Positions 8,703 through 17,749 of a stretch of 64,000 bases of DNA are shown here, piece by piece. The stretch's first letter is position 1, and each line of letters opens with the position of its first letter. The notes under the pieces were generated by a model, which did not search any database, had not been told where the DNA came from, and worked only from the letters and a program-made list of their open reading frames with translations. The DNA is from CAXXHQ01 sp963665265 (GTDB lineage Bacteria > Planctomycetota > Planctomycetia > Pirellulales > Thermoguttaceae). Made by a program: the position numbers and the translations under genes. The stretch spans positions 1,550,001-1,614,000 of the forward strand of contig OY762224.2 in NCBI GenBank assembly GCA_963665265.2, given 5' to 3'.

Positions 8703-9836
8703 ATGCGTTTTTTCCAGTTGCTCGCCGTTTTAACGATCGCGCTGACGGCCTCGTCGGTTTTCGCGTTGGATCGCCCCGAAACGACGTTCAAAGTCTTTCA
8801 GTTCCCGGCGGACAAAATTCCCCGTATCGACGGTAAGGCCGACGATTGGAGCGACGTGCCGGCCGACTATGCGGTCGGAACCGATCAACTCACCGACGAC
8901 TCGGGCAAATACGATAAGCCGAACACGAAGAATCTTGACGTTCGGGTGCGAGTCGGTTGGGTCAAAGGGATGAACCGACTCTATTTTCTTTACGAAGCTT
9001 CGGACGACTATTGGGATTTCGCTCGGCCCGATCTGCACAACGACACGTTTGAAGTGGTCGTCGACGGCGACGCCTCGGGCGGACCGTTAGTCGATCATGC
9101 CCATGCGAAAGTGTGGACGCCGGAGGCGGTCGGACAGGATCGGTCCTCGCTCGACAAACGTCTCAGTCCGGCCGAGGAACACTGGTCGTTTCACGGCGCT
9201 CATGCGCAGAACTACCACATTTTCACCCCGGCCAAAGATAAAGACTGGTGCATGGTCTTCGGAGCGGCGACGTGGATCAAAGAGCTCCCCTACGCCAACG
9301 CGGCCTGCTCCTACGACTTCAAGCCGGGCGAGTCGGGCCGTTTGACGCTTGAATTCTGGATTACGCCGTTCGACTACGCCGGGGCCGAAGGACCGCAACG
9401 GGCAGTCGAATCGCCCCTCTTCGAAAACAAGATCATTGGGCTAAGCTGGGCGGTCATCGACTACGACGGCGTTGATCAGAAAGAAAAGGACGGGTTTTGG
9501 AACCTCTCGCGGAAACACACCATGTACGGCGACGCCTCGCAGCTTTGCGCGTTCAAGCTGATGCCGCTTGAAGCGAAGTTCCGCAAGAAGATCGAGGCCC
9601 AATGGTCCTTCAAGGTCGTCGATATGGAACGGCGGCTGGTCGCCTTCAAAGACCAGTCCGAAGGCAAGGTCACGTCATGGCGTTGGGATTTCGGCGACGG
9701 CGAAACCTCGACCGAGCGAAACCCGATTCATGAATACAAAACGACCGGCGACGGAACGATTACCGTCATTTTGGACGTGGAAGGGCCTGACGGAAAATCC
9801 CGCCGCTCGAAAGTCTGGGACGTGCAGTTGAAGTAG
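8703..9836 (+). CDS. Secreted protein with CBM9-like domain and C-terminal PKD domain
   Basis: A 377-residue protein with a signal peptide (LAVLTIALTASSVFA, about residues 7-22). Residues about 35-280 begin PRIDGKADDWSDVP and contain GMNRLYFLYEASDDYWDF and DTFEVVVDGDASGG. This layout is typical of CBM9-like, DOMON-related beta-sandwiches that bind sugars or haem-like ligands. The last 75 residues form a PKD (Ig-like) domain: VTSWRWDFGDGETSTERNP is the diagnostic WxFGDG block. It is probably exported to the periplasm or cell surface and may bind polysaccharide. No enzymatic motif is seen. It follows the acyl-ACP synthetase by 73 bases on the same strand, but nothing suggests a shared function. 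No clear terminator follows, only the repeat-rich region. Confidence 0.78.
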   Translation: MRFFQLLAVLTIALTASSVFALDRPETTFKVFQFPADKIPRIDGKADDWSDVPADYAVGTDQLTDDSGKYDKPNTKNLDVRVRVGWVKGMNRLYFLYEASDDYWDFARPDLHNDTFEVVVDGDASGGPLVDHAHAKVWTPEAVGQDRSSLDKRLSPAEEHWSFHGAHAQNYHIFTPAKDKDWCMVFGAATWIKELPYANAACSYDFKPGESGRLTLEFWITPFDYAGAEGPQRAVESPLFENKIIGLSWAVIDYDGVDQKEKDGFWNLSRKHTMYGDASQLCAFKLMPLEAKFRKKIEAQWSFKVVDMERRLVAFKDQSEGKVTSWRWDFGDGETSTERNPIHEYKTTGDGTITVILDVEGPDGKSRRSKVWDVQLK

Positions 9837-9949
9837 GCCGAGAAAAGCTTCTCTCATGAGGGCTTCTTGAACAAGGCCCCGAAGTTGTAACGCCACTGAA
9901 GCGCAAAACTCATTCCAATACGTCCGTCGAGAGGGCCGGTTTTGTCCCT

Positions 9950-10057
9950 CGTTACCAGAGGCGAAGCCTGGTAACGCACTGTTCCCGCACCGCTTCGCCG
10001 TGCGACCATCCCGAAAGGATGGCCGCCATTAGCCCCTGGTCGCGCAGCGACCCGGGG
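9950..10057. repeat. Cluster of hairpins (REP/BIME-like)
   Basis: Within 108 bases there are several inverted repeats: CGTTACCAG ... GGTAACG (9950-9976); a short GCAC ... GTGC stem (about 9986-10002); a perfect CCATCC-CGAAA-GGATGG (10006-10022); and CCCCTGGTCGC-GCA-GCGACCCGGGG (10033-10057, one mismatch). Such close packing of imperfect palindromes between convergent genes resembles repetitive extragenic palindromes. It could act as a transcript terminator or stabiliser for the CBM9/PKD gene. I did not find a second copy in this window. Confidence 0.55.
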
Positions 10058-10179
10058 AAAAAGAAACCCGCCCAGAATCATCGCCCTCGGAGAGTCGCAG
10101 CATTCCGCCCACATGTGACCCCCGGATGCTTACGTTCACCGCTTTGTCGTAATGGTTGATGTCTTGCCCCCGCGATTTT

Positions 10180-10708
10180 CCGCGTCCCCATCCCCTACGC
10201 CCAAATCCCTATCCCCTACGTCGCATGCATTCGCGGTTTCCTCTGCCGCGCCTTTCATCCCTCATCCCTCATCCTTCTTCCTTGTTATTGTGCCACTCCT
10301 TCTGCTAAAAAAGTACCTACGAATCGTTGCGCACGCATGCGACGCGTTCTTTGACAACTCGACTCCCCTGCATTTGGTGAAAAACGTGCGAGCCTTCGAC
10401 GTAACTCCTTTCCCATCGGTCTGTAGGGAACGCCCTCAGTGGCGTTCCGATGTTTAAAACATAATGTCCGCCAACCACTTACGACACGCCATCGCAAATA
10501 ACGGAAAACGTAAGGCAATCAAAAATGACCTGTCGAATTATCGTAACAAACGGTCCCTACGGAACTTGCGCCGAACTCGCTCCACAAAAGCCGGCGAGAA
10601 TATGGGCGCCCCTCCGTTGCGAGTTTTCCTATCCCCTTGCCAATTCAGTTCTTACGAAATCAAAAAACGACGATGCGTCCATGTTCTCCGCTCCCCCCGT
10701 CGAAAAAC
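10180..10708 (+). repeat. Long dispersed repeat, copy 1 (inverted mate at 32216-32725)
   Basis: This ~530-base stretch reappears in opposite orientation at 32216-32725. Over 10464-10708 I count about six mismatches in 245 bases by eye (about 97% identity); the left half carries a few more substitutions and one small duplication (CCCATCCCCTACG region near 10190-10220). It contains the short tandem TCATCCC repeats (about 10258-10275) and a perfect hairpin GGAACGCC-CTCAGT-GGCGTTCC (10427-10448). Open frames inside both copies agree only because the DNA is nearly identical, and none resembles a known protein. It lies between the convergent CBM9/PKD and DUF502 genes. The ends are approximate and no convincing terminal inverted repeat or target duplication is seen. 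Confidence 0.85.
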
Positions 10709-10867
10709 CCTTATTTCCCTCCAGGAAAACGAGCCTTATTTTTGTTTAAAAACGGAGACGGTAAATTTGAAAGATTCTTTTGTTCGGCATCGCACGCAAC
10801 AAGAAAGGAGCATTAACGCCGAAAATCCAATATTCCGTACATGAGAAATCGGACCGCTTCAATCGCT

Positions 10868-11746
10868 CTACACGGCGTCGTTGACCGAAGAGGACGGTGT
10901 TTGTTGTAACGCCGCTATCTTCGCCGTCGGAAGAACCACGCCGCAACTGACGACGAACTCGCAAGCTTGGTCGAAAGTCACGTTCAAATCGATGCATTCG
11001 CTTTTTCGGACCATAATCGTCACGCCGGTGACCGGAACGGGCGAAGCCGGGATCATCACCGCCACGATCGGCTCGCCGACGACGTCGCGGACCTCGACCA
11101 CACCCTCGCTCGTCACGAAACCGATTGACCAAACCCCTTTGCGCGGATACTCGACGGCGACGATTCGAGTGAATTCAAAATCTCGCTCCGAGAAAATAAA
11201 ATCTGAGATCTGCTTTGAAGCGGAATACACGTTGCGAACTAACGGGAGTCGGCGGACGCCTCCTTCGAACGCTCCGAAAAAATAGCCGCCAAGACCGATG
11301 GCGAATAGCTTTCCCATGAAATAGAGAACGAGAATGAAAATGGCCGTGAAAATCGGTATGGCGTAGTAGGGACGTAAGAAAGTGAGGTCGACGTAACGGC
11401 CGTAGGCGTCACGCGCGTCGGTCGGAAGCGAGTTTCGGCCGGTCGCCGCGATAATTTTTTCGTAGACGAAAGCGGGCACATACTCGCCAGACTCGAGCCG
11501 ATGATAAGATCTGCCTTCGCTATCGGCCAGGTTTTCCCGAACGTCGGACGGAGGAGCGACGTAATACACGTCGTTGAAGATCCAAATGAAGCCGTCGCGG
11601 GCAGCGGCCGTCACCGGTTCGAGAAAGTAGGTCTTCGTCGTATTGACGACCCAAATCAACACGACGAGAGTCAACAGCGGCGGCAACAAAGCGGCAAAGC
11701 CGCGGATGACGGCGGCGCGAAACGGATGTCGCGGAATCGGGGCCAT
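10868..11746 (-). CDS. DUF502 family membrane protein
   Basis: A 292-residue protein with two clear membrane helices, FAALLPPLLTLVVLIWVV (about residues 17-35) and a second within IPIFTAIFILVLYFMGKLFA (about 130-150). The segments RLPLVRNVYSASKQISDFIF and VAVEYPRKGVWSIGFVTS are characteristic of DUF502 proteins, whose biochemical role is unknown. It sits in the inner membrane. The length is slightly greater than the usual ~200-220 residues because of an insert after the first helix (residues about 50-120). It starts 18 bases after the ComF gene on the same strand, so the two are probably one transcript. Start: ATG at 11746 with GAGGAGCG-like purines just upstream (GAGAGGAGCGTTCGAT). Confidence 0.85.
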   Translation of the reverse strand: MAPIPRHPFRAAVIRGFAALLPPLLTLVVLIWVVNTTKTYFLEPVTAAARDGFIWIFNDVYYVAPPSDVRENLADSEGRSYHRLESGEYVPAFVYEKIIAATGRNSLPTDARDAYGRYVDLTFLRPYYAIPIFTAIFILVLYFMGKLFAIGLGGYFFGAFEGGVRRLPLVRNVYSASKQISDFIFSERDFEFTRIVAVEYPRKGVWSIGFVTSEGVVEVRDVVGEPIVAVMIPASPVPVTGVTIMVRKSECIDLNVTFDQACEFVVSCGVVLPTAKIAALQQTPSSSVNDAV

Positions 11747-11764
11747 ATCGAACGCTCCTCTCTT

Positions 11765-12538
11765 CTAGGAATTATTTTCTCCGGCGCGGGCGATGACCGC
11801 GACGGCGACGACTTTCGCCCCCGCTTTACGCAGAGCGCGCGCCGCTTCATCGGCCGTTGCGCCAGTGGTCATTACGTCGTCCGCGAGCAAAATCCGGGCG
11901 TCACGAACGTAACCGGCCAGCCGCCGAACCGCAAACGCGCCATGTACGTTTTTTTGTCGTTGATTCGGCGTCAAGTGCGATTGTTTCAATATCGGACGCA
12001 CGCATTTTAACGCGTGGCGAACCTTCGCGAATTTTAAATGGCGGCCGATTTCCTCGGCGATCGTTTCGGCGTCGTTCACTCCGCGGCGAAACCGCAGCCG
12101 CCAGTGCATCGGAACGGGTACGATGCAGTTGGGCGCGAAATCACGCAACCATTCCTCGTGTCGCTCGACGAATAACCTCGTCAAATTCGCGACAAGAGGC
12201 TCGCCGCCCGTTCGCTTCATGCGAAACACGGCGCTTTTCAACTTTTGATATTCGCCCAGCGCGACCGCTCGCTCAAAACGGAACGTGCGACCGGCGCAAC
12301 GCGAGCAAGAAACGGCGTCGATTCCTTTTTCGTCGGCAAACATACCGCAGCGAACGCAGGCCGCGCGGTCGGCCATAATAACCTTTTTGCACGCTTCGCA
12401 AAAAGGGGCGTCGAATCGTTCGATTCGCGCATCGTCGCCGCAATAGACGCAGCACGTCGAAAAGAGCAAGTCTTCGACCGAGCGTCCAGCAAACGCTATA
12501 CCGCATCGCCATGGCGTGAGTGAAAGCCGCATATGCAA
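11765..12538 (-). CDS. comF: ComF family phosphoribosyltransferase-like protein
   Basis: A 257-residue protein with the two-part ComF layout. The N-terminal third carries four CxxC pairs (CVYC, CEAC, CVRC, CSRC) that probably bind zinc. The C-terminal part is a type I phosphoribosyltransferase fold with the PRPP-binding loop ILLADDVMTTGAT near residue 216 and VPVPMHWRLRFRRG upstream. ComF proteins take part in DNA uptake during natural transformation in several bacteria. Here the family match is firm but the role is inferred; no other competence gene is in the window, although the type II secretion pseudopilins nearby are structurally related to competence pili. Start: ATG 12538, or the second Met two codons on. 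Confidence 0.9.
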   Translation of the reverse strand: MHMRLSLTPWRCGIAFAGRSVEDLLFSTCCVYCGDDARIERFDAPFCEACKKVIMADRAACVRCGMFADEKGIDAVSCSRCAGRTFRFERAVALGEYQKLKSAVFRMKRTGGEPLVANLTRLFVERHEEWLRDFAPNCIVPVPMHWRLRFRRGVNDAETIAEEIGRHLKFAKVRHALKCVRPILKQSHLTPNQRQKNVHGAFAVRRLAGYVRDARILLADDVMTTGATADEAARALRKAGAKVVAVAVIARAGENNS

Positions 12539-12635
12539 CGTGGGACTGGGCTAACTTTCTGAAAACGCCGCTTCAAGTTACAATGAACGCTGCATTATAC
12601 AGAATAAACGGGACCTCTGACACGGCGCCGCGGAA

Positions 12636-13928
12636 ATGAAGGCACGCTTAACCATGAACTCAAAAAACAGCCTAAGTCGTCGGGCGTTGTCGGTTAGCGC
12701 CGAGCCTTTGGCGGCCTCGCTGATGGCGAAGGCGATCGCGCATCCGAACCTCATTTCCTTGGCGGCCGGGTTCGTCGATCGCGCCACATTGCCAATCGAA
12801 CCGACCCAATCGGCCTTGGCGGCAATTTTCGCGGACGACAATAATACGCGAGCCGCCCTGCAATACGGGAATACGAACGGCTATTTACCTTTGCGAGACG
12901 CGGTTTTCGAGCGCCTTCGAGAGTCGGACGGGCGAGCGGCGGAACTAAACCTCGCTCCGGAACAGATCGTTCTGACGGCCGGAAGCAATCAGTTGCTTTT
13001 TCTGGTAAGCGACGCAATTTGCAATCCCGGCGACATAATTCTGTGCGCTTCGCCGACGTATTACGTATATCTTGACTCGCTACGGAATCTTGGCGTTCGG
13101 GCAATCGGAGCCTCGAGCGACGAACTTGGGCTAATTCCCGAGGCGTTGGAAGCGGAAATCGACCGGTTGGAGAAAATCGGCGAATTGGACCGCGTCAAAG
13201 CGATTTACCTGACATCATATTTCGACAATCCATGCGGCGCGACGACGCCGGGCGATCGACGTCGGAAAATCGTTGAGTTGGCCAAGCGGCATTCCAAAAA
13301 CCATTCGATTTACGTGATCGAGGATGCCGCCTACCGGGAATTACGCTATTCCGGCATCGATGAGCCGAGTATGCGGTCGTTTGACGAAGACGGCTCGACG
13401 GTAATCTACGCGGGAACGTTTTCCAAGTCGTTTTCGCCGGGAATTCGCGTCGGTTGGGGGTTGCTCCCTCCCTCCCTGACGCCAGCAGTCTTGGCAATGA
13501 AGGGGAATATCGATTTTGGGTCGCCCCATTTTAACCAAGTTCTGATGGCCACCGTTTTGGAGCGGAATCTTTTCGACCCGCACCTAGAACGGCTTCGTAC
13601 TAATTACCGGAAGAAGCTGCAAGCGACGCTATCGGCTGCGGAAGAACTGCTGCGACCGCTCGGCGCCCATTGGGCGGTACCGACCGGAGGGCTGTACCTT
13701 TGGCTGGAAATGCCCGAGGAAATTGACGCCAGTTTGGGCGGTCGGCTGTTCGATCTAGCCGTCGAGGAAGGTGTGCTGTATATTCCAGGCGACCGCTGTT
13801 TTCCCGAATGGGGGGAACCGGCGAAGAAGAACTCGCTGCGATTGAGCTTCGGAGTTCCCGACTGCGATACAATTCGTTGCGGCGTCGAGGCGCTCGCTCG
13901 AGCGATCGGCAGGTTGCCGCGAGAGTGA
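12636..13928 (+). CDS. PLP-dependent aminotransferase, class I/II (2-aminoadipate aminotransferase/MocR-like fold)
   Basis: A 430-residue fold-type I aminotransferase. Seen motifs include ISLAAGFVD, YGNTNGYLPLRDAV, LTAGSNQLLFLV (PLP phosphate contact), YLTSYFDNPCGAT (Asn-Pro substrate loop), YVIEDAAYRELRY (Asp-Tyr pair holding the PLP ring) and GTFSKSFSPGIRVGW with the Schiff-base lysine near residue 263. This set matches the LysN/2-aminoadipate and aromatic aminotransferase subgroup without the DNA-binding domain of MocR regulators. Substrate cannot be fixed from sequence. Two in-frame starts exist (ATG 12636 and ATG 12654). It is divergent from comF, and the LptF/G-type permease gene starts 45 bases after its stop. 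Confidence 0.85.
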   Translation: MKARLTMNSKNSLSRRALSVSAEPLAASLMAKAIAHPNLISLAAGFVDRATLPIEPTQSALAAIFADDNNTRAALQYGNTNGYLPLRDAVFERLRESDGRAAELNLAPEQIVLTAGSNQLLFLVSDAICNPGDIILCASPTYYVYLDSLRNLGVRAIGASSDELGLIPEALEAEIDRLEKIGELDRVKAIYLTSYFDNPCGATTPGDRRRKIVELAKRHSKNHSIYVIEDAAYRELRYSGIDEPSMRSFDEDGSTVIYAGTFSKSFSPGIRVGWGLLPPSLTPAVLAMKGNIDFGSPHFNQVLMATVLERNLFDPHLERLRTNYRKKLQATLSAAEELLRPLGAHWAVPTGGLYLWLEMPEEIDASLGGRLFDLAVEEGVLYIPGDRCFPEWGEPAKKNSLRLSFGVPDCDTIRCGVEALARAIGRLPRE

Positions 13929-13973
13929 TCGTTTTTCGCCTGACGCCGAAGAGGCGTCCATGAAAGAACACGG

Positions 13974-15116
13974 ATGTCGATTCTCGATCGTTATATTTTA
14001 CGCCAGTTTTTGAAGACGTTTGCCATCTGCTTCATCAGCTTGATGGGACTGTACGTGGTCATCGAATGCACCACGAATATGAACGAGTTCATTCGATGCG
14101 GCGAAAAGTCAGGAAGTCTCCTCGGCCTAATCTCTCGCTACTACGGCTATCGCTCGTTGCTGATCTTCAATTTAACCTGCTCGACGTTAACTTTGACTGC
14201 GGCGATGTTCACCGTAACGTGGCTGCAACGGCACAACGAAATGACCGCATTGATGGCGGCGGGAGTATCCCGCGTGAAAATCGTGCGGTCGCTGATCTTC
14301 GCGGCGTTCGGCTTAATTGCCTTGGCGGCCGTGAATCGGGAGTTGGTGATTCCCCGCTATATAGAACAGTTGTCGCGTAAGCCTCAAGACTTGCTCGGCG
14401 ATCGCGGCCAATCGTTCGCATCGTGTCAAGACAACCAGACCGATGTAGTCATTCGAGGAAAATTCTCTTACGCCGACGCGAAGAGAATTGAAAAGCCCGA
14501 CTTCAGATTGCCGCCGTTTCTCTGTCAATACGGCGAACAAGTGACGGCCGACAACGCCTACTATATCCCGGCTCAAAACGGTCGTCCGAGCGGCTATCTC
14601 TTTGACGGCGTGAAAGAACCGAAACATTTAGAGTCGCGGTCTTCGCTTCTGCTGAACGGCAAGCCGGTTTTGATTACGCCGCAAGATAGTCCTGATTGGC
14701 TAAAGCCGGATCAATGCTTTATCGTAAGCAATCTCGATTTTAATTTGCTCACGGGGGCGTCGAATTACAAACAATTTGCGTCCGTTCGCCAATTGGTCTC
14801 TAGCTTAAACAACCCGGCGATCGATCTTGGAGCGGACGCTCGTGTGACGATCCACAGCCGAATTGTTCAACCTTTGATCGACGTGACGCTGCTTTTTTTG
14901 GGGCTCCCGCTGACCGTTCGACGTGAAAGCCGAAACATGTTCTTCACAATGGGCCTCTGCATGGCCATTACGACCGCGTTCATGCTGGCGACGATTGGTT
15001 TGCAATCGTTGGGAGGCGATTACTATTTCTTCCCGCCGTCGCTGGCCGTTTGGGCTCCGATCATTATCTTCGCCCCTGCCGCCGTATGGCTGTCGCATGC
15101 GATGTGGGAAACGTAG
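13974..15116 (+). CDS. LptF/LptG-family lipopolysaccharide export permease
   Basis: A 380-residue YjgP/YjgQ-family protein. It begins MSILDRYILRQFLKTF, the family's usual first-helix entry. Three membrane helices lie in the first ~120 residues, a periplasmic beta-jellyroll domain in the middle (about 125-290), and three more helices close the protein, including RIVQPLIDVTLLFLGLPL. Such permeases pair with the LptB ATPase to extract lipid A-linked glycans from the inner membrane. Only one of the usual LptF/LptG pair is here. The window also contains lpxA, so a lipid A pathway is plausible. A perfect GACGCC-GAAGA-GGCGTC hairpin (13942-13958) precedes the start by 15 bases and could influence translation. 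Confidence 0.88.
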   Translation: MSILDRYILRQFLKTFAICFISLMGLYVVIECTTNMNEFIRCGEKSGSLLGLISRYYGYRSLLIFNLTCSTLTLTAAMFTVTWLQRHNEMTALMAAGVSRVKIVRSLIFAAFGLIALAAVNRELVIPRYIEQLSRKPQDLLGDRGQSFASCQDNQTDVVIRGKFSYADAKRIEKPDFRLPPFLCQYGEQVTADNAYYIPAQNGRPSGYLFDGVKEPKHLESRSSLLLNGKPVLITPQDSPDWLKPDQCFIVSNLDFNLLTGASNYKQFASVRQLVSSLNNPAIDLGADARVTIHSRIVQPLIDVTLLFLGLPLTVRRESRNMFFTMGLCMAITTAFMLATIGLQSLGGDYYFFPPSLAVWAPIIIFAPAAVWLSHAMWET

Positions 15117-15184
15117 AAACGCGGGAGGCAGAAGCCGAAAGCGGAAAAGGAAGGATCGAGCGATCAAGAAACGCCTAATTCTTC

Positions 15185-16354
15185 CTATTTCTTCGCGGCT
15201 TTGAGAGCTTCTTGCGGCGTGATGACGCCGTCGCCGTCGAGATCGTAGGAGGCGAACTCCGTAGCCTTGGCGTCGCTCCATTCGCTCGTATATTCGCTCA
15301 TCGAGACCTGCCCGTCGGCGTCGCGATCTTTTTGAGCGAACCAATTGGGCAGACCGGAGGGAAGAAGCTCGGTTGGAGTTTTGAAACGATACGACTTTCC
15401 TTCGCTTGAAAAAGAACTAGTGCCGCCGGAGGCGGGAGCGGTTTGCGAGTCGGCCGGAGCGGCGCGCTTTACGCCGTTGGCGTTCGAGTCGTATTCAATG
15501 AGTTCGTCGAGGGTGATGACGCCGTCGCCGTTTTTGTCGGCCTTTTGAGAACGCGAAGACATCGCCTTCATTTCTTCGCGATCGATTTTGCCGTCGTGGT
15601 TCGTATCAAACTGAGCCATTTTAACTTTGGCCATCTCACGAACACGATCTTCCATTTTTCCGCCGCCTGCCGCAGAGGGGGCCGTCGACGTCGAAGTGGA
15701 TCCGCTGGAAGTCGTCGAAGAAACGGAACTGGCGCCGACCGAGAGACTAGAAGCGTCGCTCAGCGAGAAGCCGAGCACGGCGGAGTTGCCGAACCCAAGA
15801 ACGGTAGTTTTAACGGAAGTCAAAACAGCGCTGGTCGAACTCGATGAGGCTGATGCCTCGGAAGATCGTCCGGCGTCCGGATTATTTTTAGCGTTTAAGG
15901 CGTCTTGAATACTGGAAATGGAGATCGGGTAGTTCGGCTCCATTCCGGCGCGGCGGATGATTTGTTCAATCATTGCGCCGCGTTGGCCTTGAGCCTCGTC
16001 CGAGTCGATCATTCCGTTTTTGTTGGTATCAAATTGCTGAAGCATGGCAGCCGGATCAAAGCGACGTCCCATTCCTCCGCCGAAATCGCCGCCTCGCCCG
16101 CCTCGCCCGCCCCACATTCCGCCTCCGGGGCCACCGCCCATATCACCGCCAGGACCTCCGCGACCGCCCCACGGTCCACCGCCCATGTCACCGCCACGAC
16201 CGCCTCCGGGGCCTCCACCCATATCACCTCCGGGGCCTCCGCGACCGCCTCTGCCTCCCCAGCGTCCGCCACCCATATCATCTTGGGCGCCAACCTGAGA
16301 AATCAGGACGAGCGAAGTCACGCAAAAAGCGGTGATTTTGAAGATTGCGTTCAT
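15185..16354 (-). CDS. Secreted Gly-rich multi-EF-hand protein
   Basis: A 389-residue protein with a signal peptide (ITAFCVTSLVLISQVGA). Then come about 75 residues of Gly/Arg/Met/Trp low complexity built from units such as GGDMGGGPGGGRGG. Calcium-binding EF-hand loops follow: FDTNKNGMIDSDE, FDTNHDGKIDREE, ADKNGDGVITLDE, KDRDADGQVSMSE and YDLDGDGVITPQE, plus a degenerate YDSNANGVK. A Ser/Ala/Val-rich stretch (about residues 165-225) separates the first loop from the rest. The protein is probably exported and calcium-binding; no enzymatic motif is present. It is divergently transcribed from another Gly-rich secreted protein (16828-17631) across a 473-base spacer, suggesting shared regulation. 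EF-hand repeat proteins of this type are common in planctomycetes. Confidence 0.82.
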   Translation of the reverse strand: MNAIFKITAFCVTSLVLISQVGAQDDMGGGRWGGRGGRGGPGGDMGGGPGGGRGGDMGGGPWGGRGGPGGDMGGGPGGGMWGGRGGRGGDFGGGMGRRFDPAAMLQQFDTNKNGMIDSDEAQGQRGAMIEQIIRRAGMEPNYPISISSIQDALNAKNNPDAGRSSEASASSSSTSAVLTSVKTTVLGFGNSAVLGFSLSDASSLSVGASSVSSTTSSGSTSTSTAPSAAGGGKMEDRVREMAKVKMAQFDTNHDGKIDREEMKAMSSRSQKADKNGDGVITLDELIEYDSNANGVKRAAPADSQTAPASGGTSSFSSEGKSYRFKTPTELLPSGLPNWFAQKDRDADGQVSMSEYTSEWSDAKATEFASYDLDGDGVITPQEALKAAKK

Positions 16355-16827
16355 GACGAAAGGTGGAATTACTAAACAATGAGCGCTAAGAAGGTACCCG
16401 AGTAAATAAACCCCGACAGGAACAAGAGGTATTGCAAAAATCGACTGGGAAAGTTTTTTTATAATAATTGAAAGGGAGGAAGCTCTGGAACAGTAAAAAA
16501 TACCTAATCTTTTCCAGAAACGATCCGAGAAACCTTCTCCGACAGCCGGGGTTAAATATCTACACAGGCGAAGTGATTTCGCGGCTGCAGAGTCGTTTTA
16601 TTGCTCGCGATACGATGTTTTACCCCATATTCCTTCCAGAATAATTGGGGGTTCGTTTTTCGTCCAACATTAAACGTCGCCGCGTAACCTGCTTTTCCAC
16701 AAAATGTTACGTTGTTTCATTTCGTATAGTGAAGCAGTTTCGCAAAAGTCCTCTAAAAATCCACATAACCCCCTCAGGCCAACGGACGCCTGAAATGCCC
16801 CCCTTAATTTTCGAGGAGTACAACGCA
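16355..16827. promoter_or_regulatory. Divergent promoter region between two Gly-rich secreted-protein genes
   Basis: This AT-richer spacer has no plausible gene. It probably holds the promoters and 5' leaders of both flanking genes. Near the rightward gene a TCAGGC-CAACGGAC-GCCTGA hairpin (about 16777-16796) is flanked by C-runs and followed by the ribosome-binding site GAGGAG at about 16815-16820. I could not fix a convincing -35/-10 pair. Confidence 0.4.
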
Positions 16828-17631
16828 ATGAGAAAGTTGTTATTCACGTTGGGCTTAGCCCTAGTGGCTTGCGCAATGACGACCCTAGTAAGCGCACAAG
16901 GCCCTGGAGGGCCTGGCGGCCCCGGCGGGCGCGGCATGGGAATGGGTATGATGGGTGGTCCTGGAGGATTCGGCGGTTTCGGTGGCATGTCGCTCCTGAT
17001 GCTCGTCCAGAATGCTGACGTTCAAAGAGAGCTGGAAATCGTCGATGACCAAAAGACGAAAATTACCGAGCTCAGCCAAGAGCAGCGCAAACAGCTGCAA
17101 GAAAATATGAGCAAAATGCGAGACATGAGCCAGGATGAGCGTATGGCTAAAATGGAGGAGATGCGGAAAGAGTCGCAGACTGCGCAAAAGAAAACTGACG
17201 AAAAATTGGGCGAGATCTTGATGCCGAGCCAAATGACTCGTCTCAAAGAACTCCGCGTTCAAGCCCTCGGCGCGGCGGCCTTGCGGGACGAAGCGATCGC
17301 CAAGGAATTGGGGATCACCGACGATCAAAAAGCGAAGTTGAAAGAGATTCAAGAAGAATCGATGAAGGCGATGCAGGGCCAAGGTCGTCCTGACCGTAAC
17401 GCTTCGGAAGAAGAACGCACGAAGGCCCGCGAAAAGATGCAAGAGCAACGCAAGGCTACCGAAGAAAAAGAGCTCGCCTTGCTGACCTCGGAGCAGAAAG
17501 AGAAACTTGAAAAGATGAAGGGCGAAAAATCGGATATCGATTTCGGTCGGCTGATGATGGGCGGTCGCGGCCAAGGCGGACGCGGCCAAGGTCGAGGCCA
17601 AGGTCGAGGCCCTGGCGGCCCCCAAAATTAA
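16828..17631 (+). CDS. Secreted Gly/Met-rich protein with Spy/CpxP-like helical repeats
   Basis: The ATG at 16828 is preceded by GAGGAG and begins a 267-residue protein with a signal peptide (LLFTLGLALVACAMTTLVSA). A Gly/Met-rich block (GPGGPGGPGGRGMGMGMM and GGFGGFGG) precedes a long, highly charged helical region with LTxxQ-like motifs: LSQEQRKQL, ITDDQKAKL and LTSEQKEKL. This resembles the periplasmic Spy/CpxP chaperone family. The C-terminus is again Gly/Arg/Gln-rich (GRGQGGRGQGRGQGRGPGG). Residues about 50-240 should form coiled coil. A role as a periplasmic stress chaperone or metal-responsive protein is an inference from the motif. An in-frame extension back to 16645 lacks a signal peptide at its start and is rejected. 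A rho-independent terminator follows at 17750. Confidence 0.78.
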   Translation: MRKLLFTLGLALVACAMTTLVSAQGPGGPGGPGGRGMGMGMMGGPGGFGGFGGMSLLMLVQNADVQRELEIVDDQKTKITELSQEQRKQLQENMSKMRDMSQDERMAKMEEMRKESQTAQKKTDEKLGEILMPSQMTRLKELRVQALGAAALRDEAIAKELGITDDQKAKLKEIQEESMKAMQGQGRPDRNASEEERTKAREKMQEQRKATEEKELALLTSEQKEKLEKMKGEKSDIDFGRLMMGGRGQGGRGQGRGQGRGPGGPQN

Positions 17632-17749
17632 TGCAAGTTAATTATGTCAGGGCAAGCTGGTATAATCGACTTGCTCGTGCATGGAGGAGTTTTTCCTATT
17701 CTCAACTGGGGTAGCGGCAACGCTATTCCACGCAAGGAAGCAGACGAAG

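Noticed and set aside
10152..10844. Two adjacent plus-strand frames in repeat copy 1, matched by frames in copy 2
   Set aside because: They match only because the DNA is about 97% identical; differences do not favour silent changes, the frames end differently at the repeat edge, and no domain or ribosome-binding site is seen.
16044..16298. Plus-strand Pro-rich frame opposite the Gly-rich block
   Set aside because: It is the antisense of a Gly codon run (GGN read back as NCC); no start signal.
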